Of a stretch of DNA of 50,421 bases, positions 26,516 through 36,110 are shown in pieces. Position 1 is the stretch's first letter, and every line of letters begins with the position of its first letter. The stretch covers positions 1 through 50,421 of the forward strand of contig CAJUSJ010000020.1 in the NCBI GenBank assembly GCA_910588865.1, written 5' to 3'. The stretch comes from an uncultured Lachnospiraceae bacterium (GTDB lineage Bacteria; Bacillota; Clostridia; Lachnospirales; Lachnospiraceae). The notes under the pieces are model-generated. The model made no database searches. It was not told the DNA's origin and saw nothing but the letters and a program-made list of their open reading frames with translations. The translations under genes were made by a program, and so were the position numbers.

Positions 26516-27652
26516 TCACCTCAACCTTAATCTCCCACTCCTGACCCCCATATACACTTCCTCCAGCCTCGGATAAGCGTACTCAAAAAATCCCTTATAA
26601 GCGTCACAAAAATAATTCTTCCCCGTGCTGTCCTCTGTAACCGGTTCCCTGTTTCTCCGGCATCCGCCCCGGCACAGGTTAAGCCACCGGCACTGCCGGC
26701 AGTCCTCATGGATTTTCTCAGACCACCGGATAAAACCCAGCTCTTCCCGCCTTCTATCCATATCCTCAAAGCTGTCTTCCCTGATATTTCCAAGGAGCCA
26801 CTGGTCCAGGGCGTAGAAATCGCAGGGGTAAGTGCTGCCGTCCGCCTCAATGACCCACTGTTTTCCGCAAATTCCCCTCATATTGCAGCTCTCCGGCATA
26901 TGCCCGTCAAAAATCAGCATAAGATTTTCAAAATACCGGTTGTACACCGCCTTCCCCGCCTTCACATCCAGATACCAGGCATCAAACATGCTTTTTAAAA
27001 ATACCTCGTACTGTCTGGGAGTCAGGGAAAATTCCTGGCCTCCCGGAGCCTCCCCCAGAGGATCCAGGCACTCAATGTACTGCTGATATTCCATCTTATT
27101 TTTCTTAAAAAAGTTGTAGATCTTCTGGCCGCTTCTGGCGGAGGCAGAGGTCACCACTGTCAGTATATTGTAGTCCACATGGTATTTCTCCAGAAGCCGT
27201 ATCCCGGACATAATCTGGTTGTAGGTGCCTTTTCCCCCTCTATCCCTCCGGTACTTGTCATGGATCTCCTTGGGCCCGTCCAGGGAGACTCCCACCAGGT
27301 AGCGGTTCTCGGCCCAGAACCTGGCCCATGTCTCATCAATCTTAAGGCCATTGGTCTGGACCGCGTACTGAAACCGGATCCTTTTGGGATTCTCACAGGC
27401 AGCCATGTATTTTGCCAGGTCCTCATAGAAATCAAGGCCCGCCAGGGTAGGTTCCCCTCCCTGAAAGGCCACTGTACAATAACCGTCCCCGTATCTCAGG
27501 GCACGGTCCATGATCATTTTCATGGTTTCCTTTGACATGATGCCCCGGGAGGACACGCTGCGGTTCTCCTGCTCATCAGCATAAAAACAATAGCGGCATC
27601 TCATGTCGCAGTTTCCTGACGCTGGCTTTATCAGCATATTTAAAGGCGGCAT
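26516..27652 (-). CDS. anaerobic sulfatase-maturating enzyme (radical SAM/SPASM)
   Basis: A 378-residue enzyme that converts the active-site Cys (or Ser) of sulfatases to formylglycine. The radical SAM motif C15-x3-C19-x2-C22 (NCDMRCRYCFY) and FQGGEPTL are followed by the C-terminal SPASM Cys set (SCNMRGICG, YPCDFY, CRQCRWLNLCRGGCRR) for two extra iron-sulfur clusters. N-terminal MPPLNMLIKPASGNCD is typical of anSME. It is the last gene of the operon that also encodes a Cys-type sulfatase, its evident client. Confidence 0.95.
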   Translation of the reverse strand: MPPLNMLIKPASGNCDMRCRYCFYADEQENRSVSSRGIMSKETMKMIMDRALRYGDGYCTVAFQGGEPTLAGLDFYEDLAKYMAACENPKRIRFQYAVQTNGLKIDETWARFWAENRYLVGVSLDGPKEIHDKYRRDRGGKGTYNQIMSGIRLLEKYHVDYNILTVVTSASARSGQKIYNFFKKNKMEYQQYIECLDPLGEAPGGQEFSLTPRQYEVFLKSMFDAWYLDVKAGKAVYNRYFENLMLIFDGHMPESCNMRGICGKQWVIEADGSTYPCDFYALDQWLLGNIREDSFEDMDRRREELGFIRWSEKIHEDCRQCRWLNLCRGGCRRNREPVTEDSTGKNYFCDAYKGFFEYAYPRLEEVYMGVRSGRLRLR

Positions 27653-27706
27653 TATCTTTTCCCTCCTCAGACTTCGCTCAGGGCCCGGGGAACCCGGGCC
27701 ACCTGA

Positions 27707-28501
27707 TCACATGAATTGAATAATATTGTAGACACAGATCAGCATGATGATACCCATAAGCCCGATAAACAATTTGTTCACCATGGCTCCGTCCATGCGC
27801 CTGTTGACAGTTCTCCCTGCCGCTCCTCCCAGGATACCGCAGGCCACCATCAGAACCAGAAGGCCTATGGTAAACTCAGGAACCGTTCTCGTCGCCAGCG
27901 TGTTGATCAGGCTGGCGATCTGAGAAAACAGTATGATGTACAGGGAATTCTGGGCCGCTGTCTTGGTGTCCATGGAGAAGAAGAAAAACAGCACCACCAG
28001 GTTAATGGGGCCTCCGCCGATGCCCAGGAAGGAGGACAGAATCCCCAGCACCAGGCCGATGGCGATACAGGCCGGCACATTGGTGACATGGTGGGTTCTG
28101 ATCTTGTCTTTTCTTAACGTGTATATAAGGGTTCCAAATGTAATGACCAGCAGGCAGGAGGCCTGAACCGCCCCCACCTGGTTTTTGTCCGCCGCGAGGC
28201 CTGAAATGTACTGAAACATCATTTTCCCCGCCACGCCTCCCAGGGCGGCTCCCACGGCAAGGGGGGTTCCTGTCTTCATGTCCACCAGAGAAGAGCCTCC
28301 CAGCTTTGCCTTCACCACTGAGTAGCAGGACATGGAAAGCACGGTGCAGCCGGAGAGAAAGCTGATGCTGGCCACGCTTAGGACTCCAAAGGTGTCCAGA
28401 ATGGGCTTGATCAGCACTCCGCCGCCGATGCCGCATATGGCCCCCGCCACAGAGGCCAGAAAACTTACCATAGCGAAAATAACGTACAGATACAGATTCA
28501 T
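27707..28501 (-). CDS. TauE/SafE-family (TSUP) membrane exporter
   Basis: A 264-residue protein with about eight membrane segments and the TSUP repeats GAICGIGGGVLIKPILDTFG and SSFLGIGGGPINLVVLFFFF in its two halves. The family moves sulfite, sulfate or sulfonates. Next to a sulfatase and its activator, export of the released sulfate is the likely job; that is inference from context. Confidence 0.88.
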   Translation of the reverse strand: MNLYLYVIFAMVSFLASVAGAICGIGGGVLIKPILDTFGVLSVASISFLSGCTVLSMSCYSVVKAKLGGSSLVDMKTGTPLAVGAALGGVAGKMMFQYISGLAADKNQVGAVQASCLLVITFGTLIYTLRKDKIRTHHVTNVPACIAIGLVLGILSSFLGIGGGPINLVVLFFFFSMDTKTAAQNSLYIILFSQIASLINTLATRTVPEFTIGLLVLMVACGILGGAAGRTVNRRMDGAMVNKLFIGLMGIIMLICVYNIIQFM

Positions 28502-28590
28502 TACCTTGTCTCCTTCCTAAACTCGCGCGCCCGGCAAAAGCGGGGCCTCCTTACATAAAATCTGGCAGGCGGGCCTGGCAGCCTGAACCC

Positions 28591-28611
28591 CTGCCGCTTA
28601 TGAGGCGGCAG
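28591..28611. other. hairpin in the sulfatase-exporter gap
   Basis: CTGCCGC / GCGGCAG perfect 7-bp stem with 7-nt loop in a 128-bp gap. No T-run follows, so an RNA-processing or attenuation role within the operon is more likely than full termination. Confidence 0.4.
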
Positions 28612-28629
28612 TTATTGGCGGCAATCCCT

Positions 28630-30111
28630 TTATCTTGGGTCTTTTCTGTTGGGAACCACATCCCCGGTCTCCATGTAGAATTCCAGAAGCCTCGCGGCCA
28701 TGGCCTGAACCTGCTGCCGGTACTCTGGTTCCCCGATCCGGTTGTTAAGCTCCATTGGGTCTTTTTCCAGGTCGTAGAACTCGTCCTGCTCATAGAGCCG
28801 TTTCACATATTTGTACTGCCCCGCGCGGATCATCACCGCCTTGGTGTGCTCCGGCCCTTCCATACCCTGGGTCGACAGCCGGGGCCAGTATGGCGACTGG
28901 GGGCCGTGACCCCTTTCCATGGCCTGAACCTCCCCGTGGATCCGTCCGCCTTCACAGAACACAGCGTCCTTGTGAACCGGACTCCCCGCCACCGCGTCCA
29001 GAAGAGATTTTCCAAACTGGGTGTAATCCAGGGTAAATCCCGCCATGTCCGCCCAGGTGGCCGGAAGATCCAAAAGCTCCGCCAGAACCTGGCTCTTCCC
29101 CGGCTTTACGGGAAACATGGAGGCTGGCTTGATGAGCAGCGGAACATTGGAGATGGGATCCTCAAAACAGTTCTGAACCTTCTCCGTGATGCCGTAGTCC
29201 CCCGTGTAGTCCCCGTGGTCGCTGAACACAAAGATGCTGGTGTCGTCATAAAATCCATGGTCCTTCAGCTTGTCCTTCACCAGCCCGAACTGGTAGTCAA
29301 ACCGCTCCACCATGCCAAGGTAGACTGCCCGCAGCTCATTATAGCGCTCCTCGTCCCAGCCTGTAAGCATTTGTTTGGAGCGGATGCCCTGGAGCATGGA
29401 GGGCTTCCCCAAAAGGGTCTCCACATCCGCCCGGCGAGGGGGCAGGCTGTCCCTGGAAATGCTGCTAAACCAGGGTTCCTCACACCCGTAAGGGGGATGG
29501 GGGAAACTTAATGTTATGTATAAGAAAAATGGTTTCCCATCATCCTTTTCTTTTTTCCTGTCCAGGTAGTCCAGGGCGCTTTTCACACAGTTCCAGTCAA
29601 AAGTGTGCTTTGCCTGTTCCTGATCCATCTTTCCTATATAGAAAGAATATCTGTCATCCTTGTCCATAAACTCCGGCATTTCACAGGAAACCTTAGGACC
29701 TGGGGCAAACTTCATGTTCACTTCGTCCCGGTGGTCCGCGAAATCAGCGCCGCTGTAAAACTCGTCACAGTACTCCGTCTTGGCCCGGTCGGCCGGAATC
29801 ACGTCATTGCGGCCGATCCAGATCACCTCGTACCCCTGTTCCTTCATGGTCCGCAGAATATTGGGTTCCTGGGGCTCCTGAAGAAAATGCATGGTCCTGT
29901 GGCCGGTGGTATGGGGATAGCGCCCTGTGAGAAAGCTGCACCGGGAAGGCACGCACACCGGATTCTGGCAGTAAGCGTTGGCAAATGACACCCCGTCATC
30001 CAAAAGAGAATCCAGGTTCGGGGTCTTTGACGCGGGATTCCCCATATGGGACAGGGAATCACAGCGCATTTGATCCGCGACAAACAGCAATATATTAGGT
30101 CTTTTTTCCAT
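28630..30111 (-). CDS. type I (formylglycine) sulfatase
   Basis: A 493-residue sulfatase. N-terminal metal site RPNILLFVADQMRCDSL, then the modification motif C53-V-P-S-R-C-S-F-L-T-G-R, with Cys53 the residue converted to formylglycine. VFSDHGDYTGDYG gives the second metal-binding Asp/His pair. No signal peptide is seen, so it acts in the cytoplasm on sugars already imported. A substrate of sulfated glycosaminoglycan type is suggested by the neighbouring glucuronidases; the sulfate position attacked cannot be told. It lies 21 bp after the PTS IIC gene. Confidence 0.93.
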   Translation of the reverse strand: MEKRPNILLFVADQMRCDSLSHMGNPASKTPNLDSLLDDGVSFANAYCQNPVCVPSRCSFLTGRYPHTTGHRTMHFLQEPQEPNILRTMKEQGYEVIWIGRNDVIPADRAKTEYCDEFYSGADFADHRDEVNMKFAPGPKVSCEMPEFMDKDDRYSFYIGKMDQEQAKHTFDWNCVKSALDYLDRKKEKDDGKPFFLYITLSFPHPPYGCEEPWFSSISRDSLPPRRADVETLLGKPSMLQGIRSKQMLTGWDEERYNELRAVYLGMVERFDYQFGLVKDKLKDHGFYDDTSIFVFSDHGDYTGDYGITEKVQNCFEDPISNVPLLIKPASMFPVKPGKSQVLAELLDLPATWADMAGFTLDYTQFGKSLLDAVAGSPVHKDAVFCEGGRIHGEVQAMERGHGPQSPYWPRLSTQGMEGPEHTKAVMIRAGQYKYVKRLYEQDEFYDLEKDPMELNNRIGEPEYRQQVQAMAARLLEFYMETGDVVPNRKDPR

Positions 30112-30132
30112 AGTCCTCTCTCTCCTTATGTC

Positions 30133-31434
30133 TTACTCCGCCGGTTCCCGCTCTTCTTTTAATGCCTGGTTATCAAGTACCTTGAAAAAGGGGAAATAGC
30201 AGCATACCTGGATCAGCACCAGAACCGCCTGCCACACACCCAGCTTCCAGCCGCCGCAGAGCACTCCTGACAAAACCACAGGTGTTCCCAGGGGAATCTC
30301 CATGCCGTTCATAACCGGGATCACCCCCATAAGGGTCATTATGTAGGACAGTGTAAAGGTGATCACAGGCGTTAAAACCAGAGGTATGAGCATAATGGTA
30401 TTCAATACCATAGGAAGGCCGAAGGTAATGGGCTCATTGATACCGCAGAGTCCTGATGGAAGCGCCAGCTTGCCCAAAGCCTTATACCGCTGGCTTCTGG
30501 CCATAAAACACATGACAATACACAGCCCCAGAGTTCCCCCGGCTCCTCCTAAGGAGGCATAACCGCTCCACGCGGATTTCACGATAATATTGGGCAGCTC
30601 CCCGCCGGCGCCGTAGGCTGTTAAGTTCTCCATGGCCAGGGGCATGTACAGCATGTTGATAAAGGGCATTACAATCATGCCGCCGTGAAGCCCGAAAAAC
30701 CACATGATACTGCACATGAGAATCAGAACGATCATGGTAAACGGACTTGCCCCCAAAGCGGAAAGAGGGGCTTTTAACAGTGTATAGATACAGGTGTTGA
30801 TGTCTCCAAAAGAAATCAGAGAAAATCCAAAACGGATCAGAGAAAATATAAGCAAAATCAAGAAAGACGGCAGAATTCCCTGAAATGAAATGGATATCTG
30901 CGGCGGCACACTGTCCGGCATCCGGATGACCAGCTTTTTGTCAATAAAGAATTTATAAAGCACCGGTATGGCAAGGCCGAAGATCATTGCCGTAAACAGG
31001 CCGGCCGCTCCCAGATAAGAAGTGGACAGGGCCGCGGCCACAGTCACCGTCACCTCATCCTTTGTTCCCGTTACACCTAAAGGAATCATAACAAGAAATA
31101 CAGCCAATGTCAACAGACCGATGCTGTTTGCCTGTCTGTCCATATCAATACTGCCGGCAGTGGCCCTGGAAATGCTGTACACCGCGTAGAGAGCCAGCAT
31201 ATCCGTGGTGATCTTGGGGACAAAGCCAAAGATCTCCTTTAAGTGAACAGCAGTTATGAGGGACTGGTAAAACCCGATGTTTAAATTGGCCAGCAGCGTA
31301 AACAGGGCTCCCACGATAACAACAGGGAGACAGGCGGAAAAACCGCTGCTGATGGATTTCAGATAGCGGTTCTCCGACAGCTTTTGCGCCAGAGGCAGCA
31401 GCGCGTTTCCTAAACTTTCTGTAAATTTTTCCAT
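30133..31434 (-). CDS. PTS lactose/cellobiose-family IIC permease
   Basis: A 433-residue membrane permease of the CelB type. Start MEKFTESLGNALLPLAQKLS, SFQGILPSFLILLIFSLIRF, FFGLHGGMIVMPFINML, and INEPITFGLPMVLN, the conserved loop of this family, with about ten membrane segments. It is the first gene of the sulfatase operon and has no IIA or IIB of its own nearby; the IIA/IIB at 38.6-39.3 kb could serve it. Divergent from an RpiR regulator whose operators lie between. Confidence 0.9.
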   Translation of the reverse strand: MEKFTESLGNALLPLAQKLSENRYLKSISSGFSACLPVVIVGALFTLLANLNIGFYQSLITAVHLKEIFGFVPKITTDMLALYAVYSISRATAGSIDMDRQANSIGLLTLAVFLVMIPLGVTGTKDEVTVTVAAALSTSYLGAAGLFTAMIFGLAIPVLYKFFIDKKLVIRMPDSVPPQISISFQGILPSFLILLIFSLIRFGFSLISFGDINTCIYTLLKAPLSALGASPFTMIVLILMCSIMWFFGLHGGMIVMPFINMLYMPLAMENLTAYGAGGELPNIIVKSAWSGYASLGGAGGTLGLCIVMCFMARSQRYKALGKLALPSGLCGINEPITFGLPMVLNTIMLIPLVLTPVITFTLSYIMTLMGVIPVMNGMEIPLGTPVVLSGVLCGGWKLGVWQAVLVLIQVCCYFPFFKVLDNQALKEEREPAE

Positions 31435-31540
31435 AATTTTTTGAACTCCTTTTTCATGTGTTGACCATGTTAGAAAGTTGCCAGGACCCGGTTCCTATGT
31501 CATATCATACGCTTAAATGGATAAAAGTTCAACGTATTTT

Positions 31541-31614
31541 TGGATATTTATCCAAAATTAGCATTTTCCACAACTTAATATCCAAAATCCAAATTTGTTC
31601 TGGATATTTATCCA
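31541..31614. promoter_or_regulatory. twin operators TGGATATTTATCCA
   Basis: The 14-bp perfect palindrome occurs at 31541-31554 and 31601-31614, exactly 60 bp apart, with partial copies (AATATCCA, TGGATAA) around them. They lie between the divergent PTS IIC and RpiR genes and are the likely RpiR binding sites. Confidence 0.75.
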
Positions 31615-31681
31615 CTTTTCTGATAAAATGGATATACACAACTTTTTACCGGACAACAACTTCAAGAAGGAGGCGAACCAT

Positions 31682-32470
31682 ATGAGTCCACTGGAACTGT
31701 TAGAAAAACAGCTGCCTGACCTAACCAAATCAGAAAAAATCATCGGGGAGTACATTCTGGCAAATCCCATGTCCATTATCCGCTATTCCCTGACCCAGGT
31801 AGCCAAAGAATCCAAATCCTCCAACACAGCCATCATACGCCTCTGCCAGAAGCTGGGCTACAAGGGATACTCAGAATTTAAATTTTCCATGTCAAGAGCC
31901 GCCCTGTCGGACACCGGCCCCGCCGCCGAAGTCTCCGTCTCTGGTTCCAGAACCTCCATGACAGACATTGTGAGGCAGTATGTGTCCTATCTCAACCAGA
32001 TGGCGGCGGAAACCGATATGGAGGAGATCCGGACCATTGCCTCAATTATCTGCCAGTCCGCGAGAGTGGCCATCATGGGGTCCAACCGCACAGGATTTTC
32101 CGCCTCCCAGCTGTCTTACCGGCTGTCCAAGCTGGGCGTGGCCAACCACCTTCTGACAGACCAGGTGCTCATGAAAGACTACATGGAGATCTTCGGCCCA
32201 GGAGACCTGTGCCTGATCTTTTCCATCAGCACCATCACCTGCGATTACAAGGAGATCAGCCAGCGCCTGAAAAAAAACGGCGCGGAGGTCGTCCTTTTCA
32301 CCATGAACACCTCCACGCCATTAAAAAAAATATGCGGCCACACCATCTGCCTTCCCCAGATCTCCTACAACAAAAAAATGGGATTCTTAGACGATCAGGC
32401 CATCTTCTTTGTGTTTATTGAAGTTCTGCTCAGCGAGATCGCGGCAGTATTAAATCATCTGAAAGATTGA
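31682..32470 (+). CDS. RpiR-family transcriptional regulator
   Basis: A 262-residue regulator: N-terminal HTH_6 (about 1-77: KSEKIIGEYILANPMSIIRY; KESKSSNTAIIRLCQKLGYK) and a C-terminal SIS domain that binds phosphosugars (VAIMGSNRTGFSASQLSYRL; DLCLIFSISTITCDYKEI). The start at 31682 follows AAGGAGG; an in-frame ATG lies at 31595, within the operator region. It is divergent from the PTS IIC-sulfatase operon and is inferred to control it and itself through the TGGATATTTATCCA sites. Confidence 0.92.
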   Translation: MSPLELLEKQLPDLTKSEKIIGEYILANPMSIIRYSLTQVAKESKSSNTAIIRLCQKLGYKGYSEFKFSMSRAALSDTGPAAEVSVSGSRTSMTDIVRQYVSYLNQMAAETDMEEIRTIASIICQSARVAIMGSNRTGFSASQLSYRLSKLGVANHLLTDQVLMKDYMEIFGPGDLCLIFSISTITCDYKEISQRLKKNGAEVVLFTMNTSTPLKKICGHTICLPQISYNKKMGFLDDQAIFFVFIEVLLSEIAAVLNHLKD

Positions 32471-32480
32471 ACTTAAAAAG

Positions 32481-32515
32481 GCTGCCGCGAAATGAAAGGA
32501 TTCATTCGCGGCAGC
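32481..32515. terminator. terminator between convergent rpiR-type gene and AAA-ATPase gene
   Basis: GCTGCCGCGAA...TGAA / TTCA...TTCGCGGCAGC stem with a small bulge, preceded by an A-run and followed by TTCC. Confidence 0.75.
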
Positions 32516-32531
32516 TTCCTGTGGTCTCCAA

Positions 32532-34139
32532 TCATAAAACTTCTACTTTACATCTGTGCTTCTTCGCGGCTTTCTCATAACTGATTCCCACCAGCAGAAC
32601 CCTTCCCGTATATACAGGCTTTTCCCCGGTTTTCCCCCGAAAACGCAGGTCATATTTTTTCTCTTTAATCTGCGCTATCGCGGCTTCAGGTGTACTGTCA
32701 ACTTTCAGTTCCAAGATGATCCCATCAAGACTTTTGTCATATTTGGGGTAAAAGATAAAATCCACGTAGCCAATCCCGGACTTGTCTTCCCTCAAAACAT
32801 CATACTGATCCCTGGCTGAAAGGTAAACCAGATTGACCACAGCGGTAAGCTCTGTCTCATGGTTGTAATCCAGCAGAGGACTTTCTGTGTTGTGGGCGCA
32901 TTCCAAGATCTTTTCCATCACCTTTGTATTGCCGGTTATCGTCGCGTTCAGCATCCGATCCGACTCCCTGGCCAGACGGTAAACATACCCAAGATCCTCC
33001 TCTTTCCGCGTCATCTCCTCAAACTTGCCCATCAACTCCCTGTTGGGAATCGACACCTTTCCGTTTTCATAGCTCAAAAAACCATACACCACCATAGCGG
33101 AAAAGATCTCGTCTTTTGTGACCAGCCTCATGGAGGTGGCCGCATACTCCTTTATCCGGGCCTGGACAGGCTCTCCTGATATCATAAGGGCAAGGTCTTC
33201 CCTTACTTCATCTATATTATTTTTTACATAAAAGTAAAGTTCATCATAAGGCCCTGAACTGGTCCAGTAGTTCCCAAGGTTATCATTTGTCAGCGCCGCC
33301 ACAACCGACCTGGGATTGTAGAGCCTTTCACCTGACCGGGTGTGATATCCGTCATACCACTCTTTCAGCCCCTGCCTGGTCACCGCCGCGTCCTTCCTGT
33401 TTTTTTTGTAAATATTATACAGGACATCAACCTCTCCTTCCGTAAATCCAAAATAGCTGTCAAAGGTTTTCTCCGCCGCCATGGTATACTCCAAAAACAT
33501 ATTCAGTTCCGAACCGCTGGAATATTTCGCTACAGGGAGAACTCCGGTCATATACGCAAGGGAAACATACGTCCGTCCCTTTAAAAGCAGCCTCAAAAAA
33601 TTAAGATACTGATTTTTATCCTTCTCATTGATAAAATCTTTGTGAAAAACCGTATCCCACTCATCCAGAATAAAAATAAACTTATGTCCCGTCTCCAGGT
33701 TGATCCATTTCAGATCCTCGAATACGGAGCCATCTTCCCTAAATGAAATCCCTTCATATTCTCCGCGCAAGTCCCTTCTCAGCATAGACAAAATCTCTGA
33801 AATATAACGGTCATAACTGTCAAAATACCCTGCCCCGCTAAAATCAATGTAGATAACATTATACTTGTTTAAATGCCTCTCATATACCGGCGACCTGGAA
33901 ATATCCATGTTGTCAAAAAGTTCCTTGGAATCACAGGCCTTTGAAAAGAAGGCCCCCAGCATAGAAGCCATAACGGACTTTCCAAACCTTCTGGGGCGGG
34001 TTACGCAGATGTACTTTTCCGCTATTCCTATTCTGGGGATAATCTCATTGATCATTGCCGTTTTATCCACAAAATACGGGCTTTGGGCCATCTCCTGATA
34101 CATGGAATATGGCTCGTCGTTATTCAGATAAAATCCCAT
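32532..34139 (-). CDS. AAA-ATPase-like protein with C-terminal PD-(D/E)xK nuclease domain
   Basis: A 535-residue protein of the AAA-ATPase_like (PF09820) plus PDDEXK_9 (PF08011) type, abundant in gut anaerobes and of unclear role. N-terminal YFVDKTAMINEIIP, a Walker-A-like RPRRFGKSVMASML, Walker B FIFILDEWD, and a C-terminal nuclease core YVDFIFYPKYDKSLDGIILE with LKVDST (D...E-x-K). The start at 34139 is used because GGAAGTGG lies before it. It is probably a separate unit between the two sugar operons, as the promoter region and function do not match them. Confidence 0.85.
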   Translation of the reverse strand: MGFYLNNDEPYSMYQEMAQSPYFVDKTAMINEIIPRIGIAEKYICVTRPRRFGKSVMASMLGAFFSKACDSKELFDNMDISRSPVYERHLNKYNVIYIDFSGAGYFDSYDRYISEILSMLRRDLRGEYEGISFREDGSVFEDLKWINLETGHKFIFILDEWDTVFHKDFINEKDKNQYLNFLRLLLKGRTYVSLAYMTGVLPVAKYSSGSELNMFLEYTMAAEKTFDSYFGFTEGEVDVLYNIYKKNRKDAAVTRQGLKEWYDGYHTRSGERLYNPRSVVAALTNDNLGNYWTSSGPYDELYFYVKNNIDEVREDLALMISGEPVQARIKEYAATSMRLVTKDEIFSAMVVYGFLSYENGKVSIPNRELMGKFEEMTRKEEDLGYVYRLARESDRMLNATITGNTKVMEKILECAHNTESPLLDYNHETELTAVVNLVYLSARDQYDVLREDKSGIGYVDFIFYPKYDKSLDGIILELKVDSTPEAAIAQIKEKKYDLRFRGKTGEKPVYTGRVLLVGISYEKAAKKHRCKVEVL

Positions 34140-34238
34140 CCGTACCACTTCCTTCCCTGGTTTGCGGCTATCCATGCCGTTTTTCAAAATCAACGTGTTT
34201 ATATTAATATATCATGGTCGCCTTTTCTTTTCAATAGA

Positions 34239-36065
34239 TCAAAAAGTTTCCCCCTTATAATCCACTGGCAGGCTCTCCCACCTCTTTTTCAGCAAAAAGG
34301 CCGCTGCCTTAGGCTGTCTCTGCCTGGTAAAGATCCCCTTCTTGTTGCCGTTGACCCTCATGATCCCCTCTGTGGTCTGGAAATCCGCGAAGTTCCACAC
34401 CTGTTCCCCCACCACAAAATCAAGGGAATCGAAGACCTGATGAATCAGCTCCAGCACCTCCTCCTGATACTCCTGGCTCCACATCACCGACGGGAGCTTG
34501 TGCTCCATGGCCGAGGTGTCAGCGCCGTACTCTGTAAACATAAACGGCTTGTCAGGCTCCACTTCCTTCCACTGCCTCATCTCCTCCCGGAAATCCTCAA
34601 AAGCGTCAGATATCTCATACCCGCCTTTGATGTACCACCCATAATACCGGTTTAGGCAGATAAAGTCACTGAACTGGTGGCATTTGCAGATATAAGGCCC
34701 TGAGTTTTTGATCTCAGCAAAGGTTCTTGGCCGCTTCTGGGGGTCCAGCGCCAGCGCGTGGGCAAACACCTTCTCAAAATAGGGCACACTCTCATCAGTG
34801 GTGGTCTCCGGCTCATTGAGAAGGCTCCAGGCCACCACGCTGGGGTGATTCTTGTCCCTGGCGATCAGCTCCTCAATATCCCGCAAGTGACGGCGAAGGA
34901 GCTGGGGAATGGTATCCAGGGAGAAAAAGCATGTGACCTTGCCGCTTGTGACGTCCACGAAATTCTTGGTGCTCTTAAACAGCCCCACAGCCGCCACTTC
35001 GTCGATGATCAGAAATCCCTCTCTGTCCGCCATGCGGTAGATTTCCTCATCATAGGGATAATGGGATGTGCGGAAGGAATTGGCCCCAATCCATTTCATC
35101 AGCTCAAAGTCCCTCTTCATCACGCAGATATTAAAGCCCCGCCCCGCCACATCGCTGTCCTCATGTTTTCCAAAGCCTTTCAGATACACAGGGCTTTTGT
35201 TGATCAGGAACTTTGTCCCTTTGATCTCCACAGTGCGGATGCCGATCTGGTCCTCATATTCATCTACCAGCGCCCCATCCCGGCACAGATGGATCCGTAT
35301 GGTATACAGATACGGGTTCCGCACCTGCCAGAGCCGGGCATTGCTTACCACCAGGGTGCCCTTCCTTCCCTGTCCCCTGGCCACGGACGCGCCCCCTTCA
35401 TCCAGAAGCTCCACCTCCACCTGGCCCTCTCCCACAGTCTCCACCTGGTAGTGAACCTTCCCGTCAGCTCCCTCCAGTTCATAAGATGTGCTGTAATCGA
35501 AAATGTACTCCTTTGGGCAGATCACCAGGTTCACGGAGCGGTGAAGCCCAGAATAATTGTAAAAATCAAAATAAGGGGCAGCCTTTTTTCTCCCGTTTTT
35601 CAAAGTAATGGTGGCCCCGCAGGGAAGGTTGGCCGTGGACAGCTCATTGTTCACCACCACAGATATCCGGTTCTTCTTATCAAATTCCACCAGCCCGGAG
35701 ATATCCATGGAAAACGGCAGAAATCCCCCCTCGTGGGCCCCGGCCAGCCGTCCGTTTACATACACCTGGGCAAAATGAGTGGCGCAGCCAAACCGGAGAA
35801 AAATCCCTTTTTCCTTATAAACCGACGAAACCATCACATCAGTCTCATACCACACATCCCCCACAAACTCCCGGATCTCCTTGGTGGTATAAAAATCCTG
35901 AAAGCTGGCGGGAACCGGGATCATGTCAAACCCTGAAAGTCCCTCCTGCCATCTTTCCTCCCTGCCCGCACTGTCCCAGTCAATCTTAAATCTCCACATG
36001 CCATCCAGGCTGAGAACCTGACGGCTCACCGTATTGACCGGATATAATACCGAATACTCCAACAT
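34239..36065 (-). CDS. beta-glucuronidase, GH2 family
   Basis: A 608-residue enzyme with the full GH2 layout: sugar-binding jelly roll (1-180, SLDGMWRFKIDW, FVGDVWYETDV), Ig-like sandwich (180-280) and catalytic barrel (280-608). Glu418 in SLLNEPE is the acid/base and Glu512 in FTEYGAD the nucleophile, close to E. coli UidA E413 and E504. The NGNKKG motif near the C-terminus matches the N-x-K carboxylate clamp of true glucuronidases. It has no signal peptide, so it is cytoplasmic. It is the last gene of the IIA-IIB-IIC-GH88-GH2 operon, 45 bp after GH88, and removes glucuronic acid from imported (possibly desulfated) oligosaccharides. Confidence 0.93.
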   Translation of the reverse strand: MLEYSVLYPVNTVSRQVLSLDGMWRFKIDWDSAGREERWQEGLSGFDMIPVPASFQDFYTTKEIREFVGDVWYETDVMVSSVYKEKGIFLRFGCATHFAQVYVNGRLAGAHEGGFLPFSMDISGLVEFDKKNRISVVVNNELSTANLPCGATITLKNGRKKAAPYFDFYNYSGLHRSVNLVICPKEYIFDYSTSYELEGADGKVHYQVETVGEGQVEVELLDEGGASVARGQGRKGTLVVSNARLWQVRNPYLYTIRIHLCRDGALVDEYEDQIGIRTVEIKGTKFLINKSPVYLKGFGKHEDSDVAGRGFNICVMKRDFELMKWIGANSFRTSHYPYDEEIYRMADREGFLIIDEVAAVGLFKSTKNFVDVTSGKVTCFFSLDTIPQLLRRHLRDIEELIARDKNHPSVVAWSLLNEPETTTDESVPYFEKVFAHALALDPQKRPRTFAEIKNSGPYICKCHQFSDFICLNRYYGWYIKGGYEISDAFEDFREEMRQWKEVEPDKPFMFTEYGADTSAMEHKLPSVMWSQEYQEEVLELIHQVFDSLDFVVGEQVWNFADFQTTEGIMRVNGNKKGIFTRQRQPKAAAFLLKKRWESLPVDYKGETF

Positions 36066-36110
36066 CTCCCGTCTTCTCCTTCTTCATTAGATTTCTTTCA
36101 TAAAATGAAA

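Noticed and set aside
34758..35936. A 392-codon plus-strand open frame across the GH2 gene
   Set aside because: It is antisense to a well-supported beta-glucuronidase, with no start signal and a composition (His/Pro/Ile-rich) typical of a GC-rich shadow frame.
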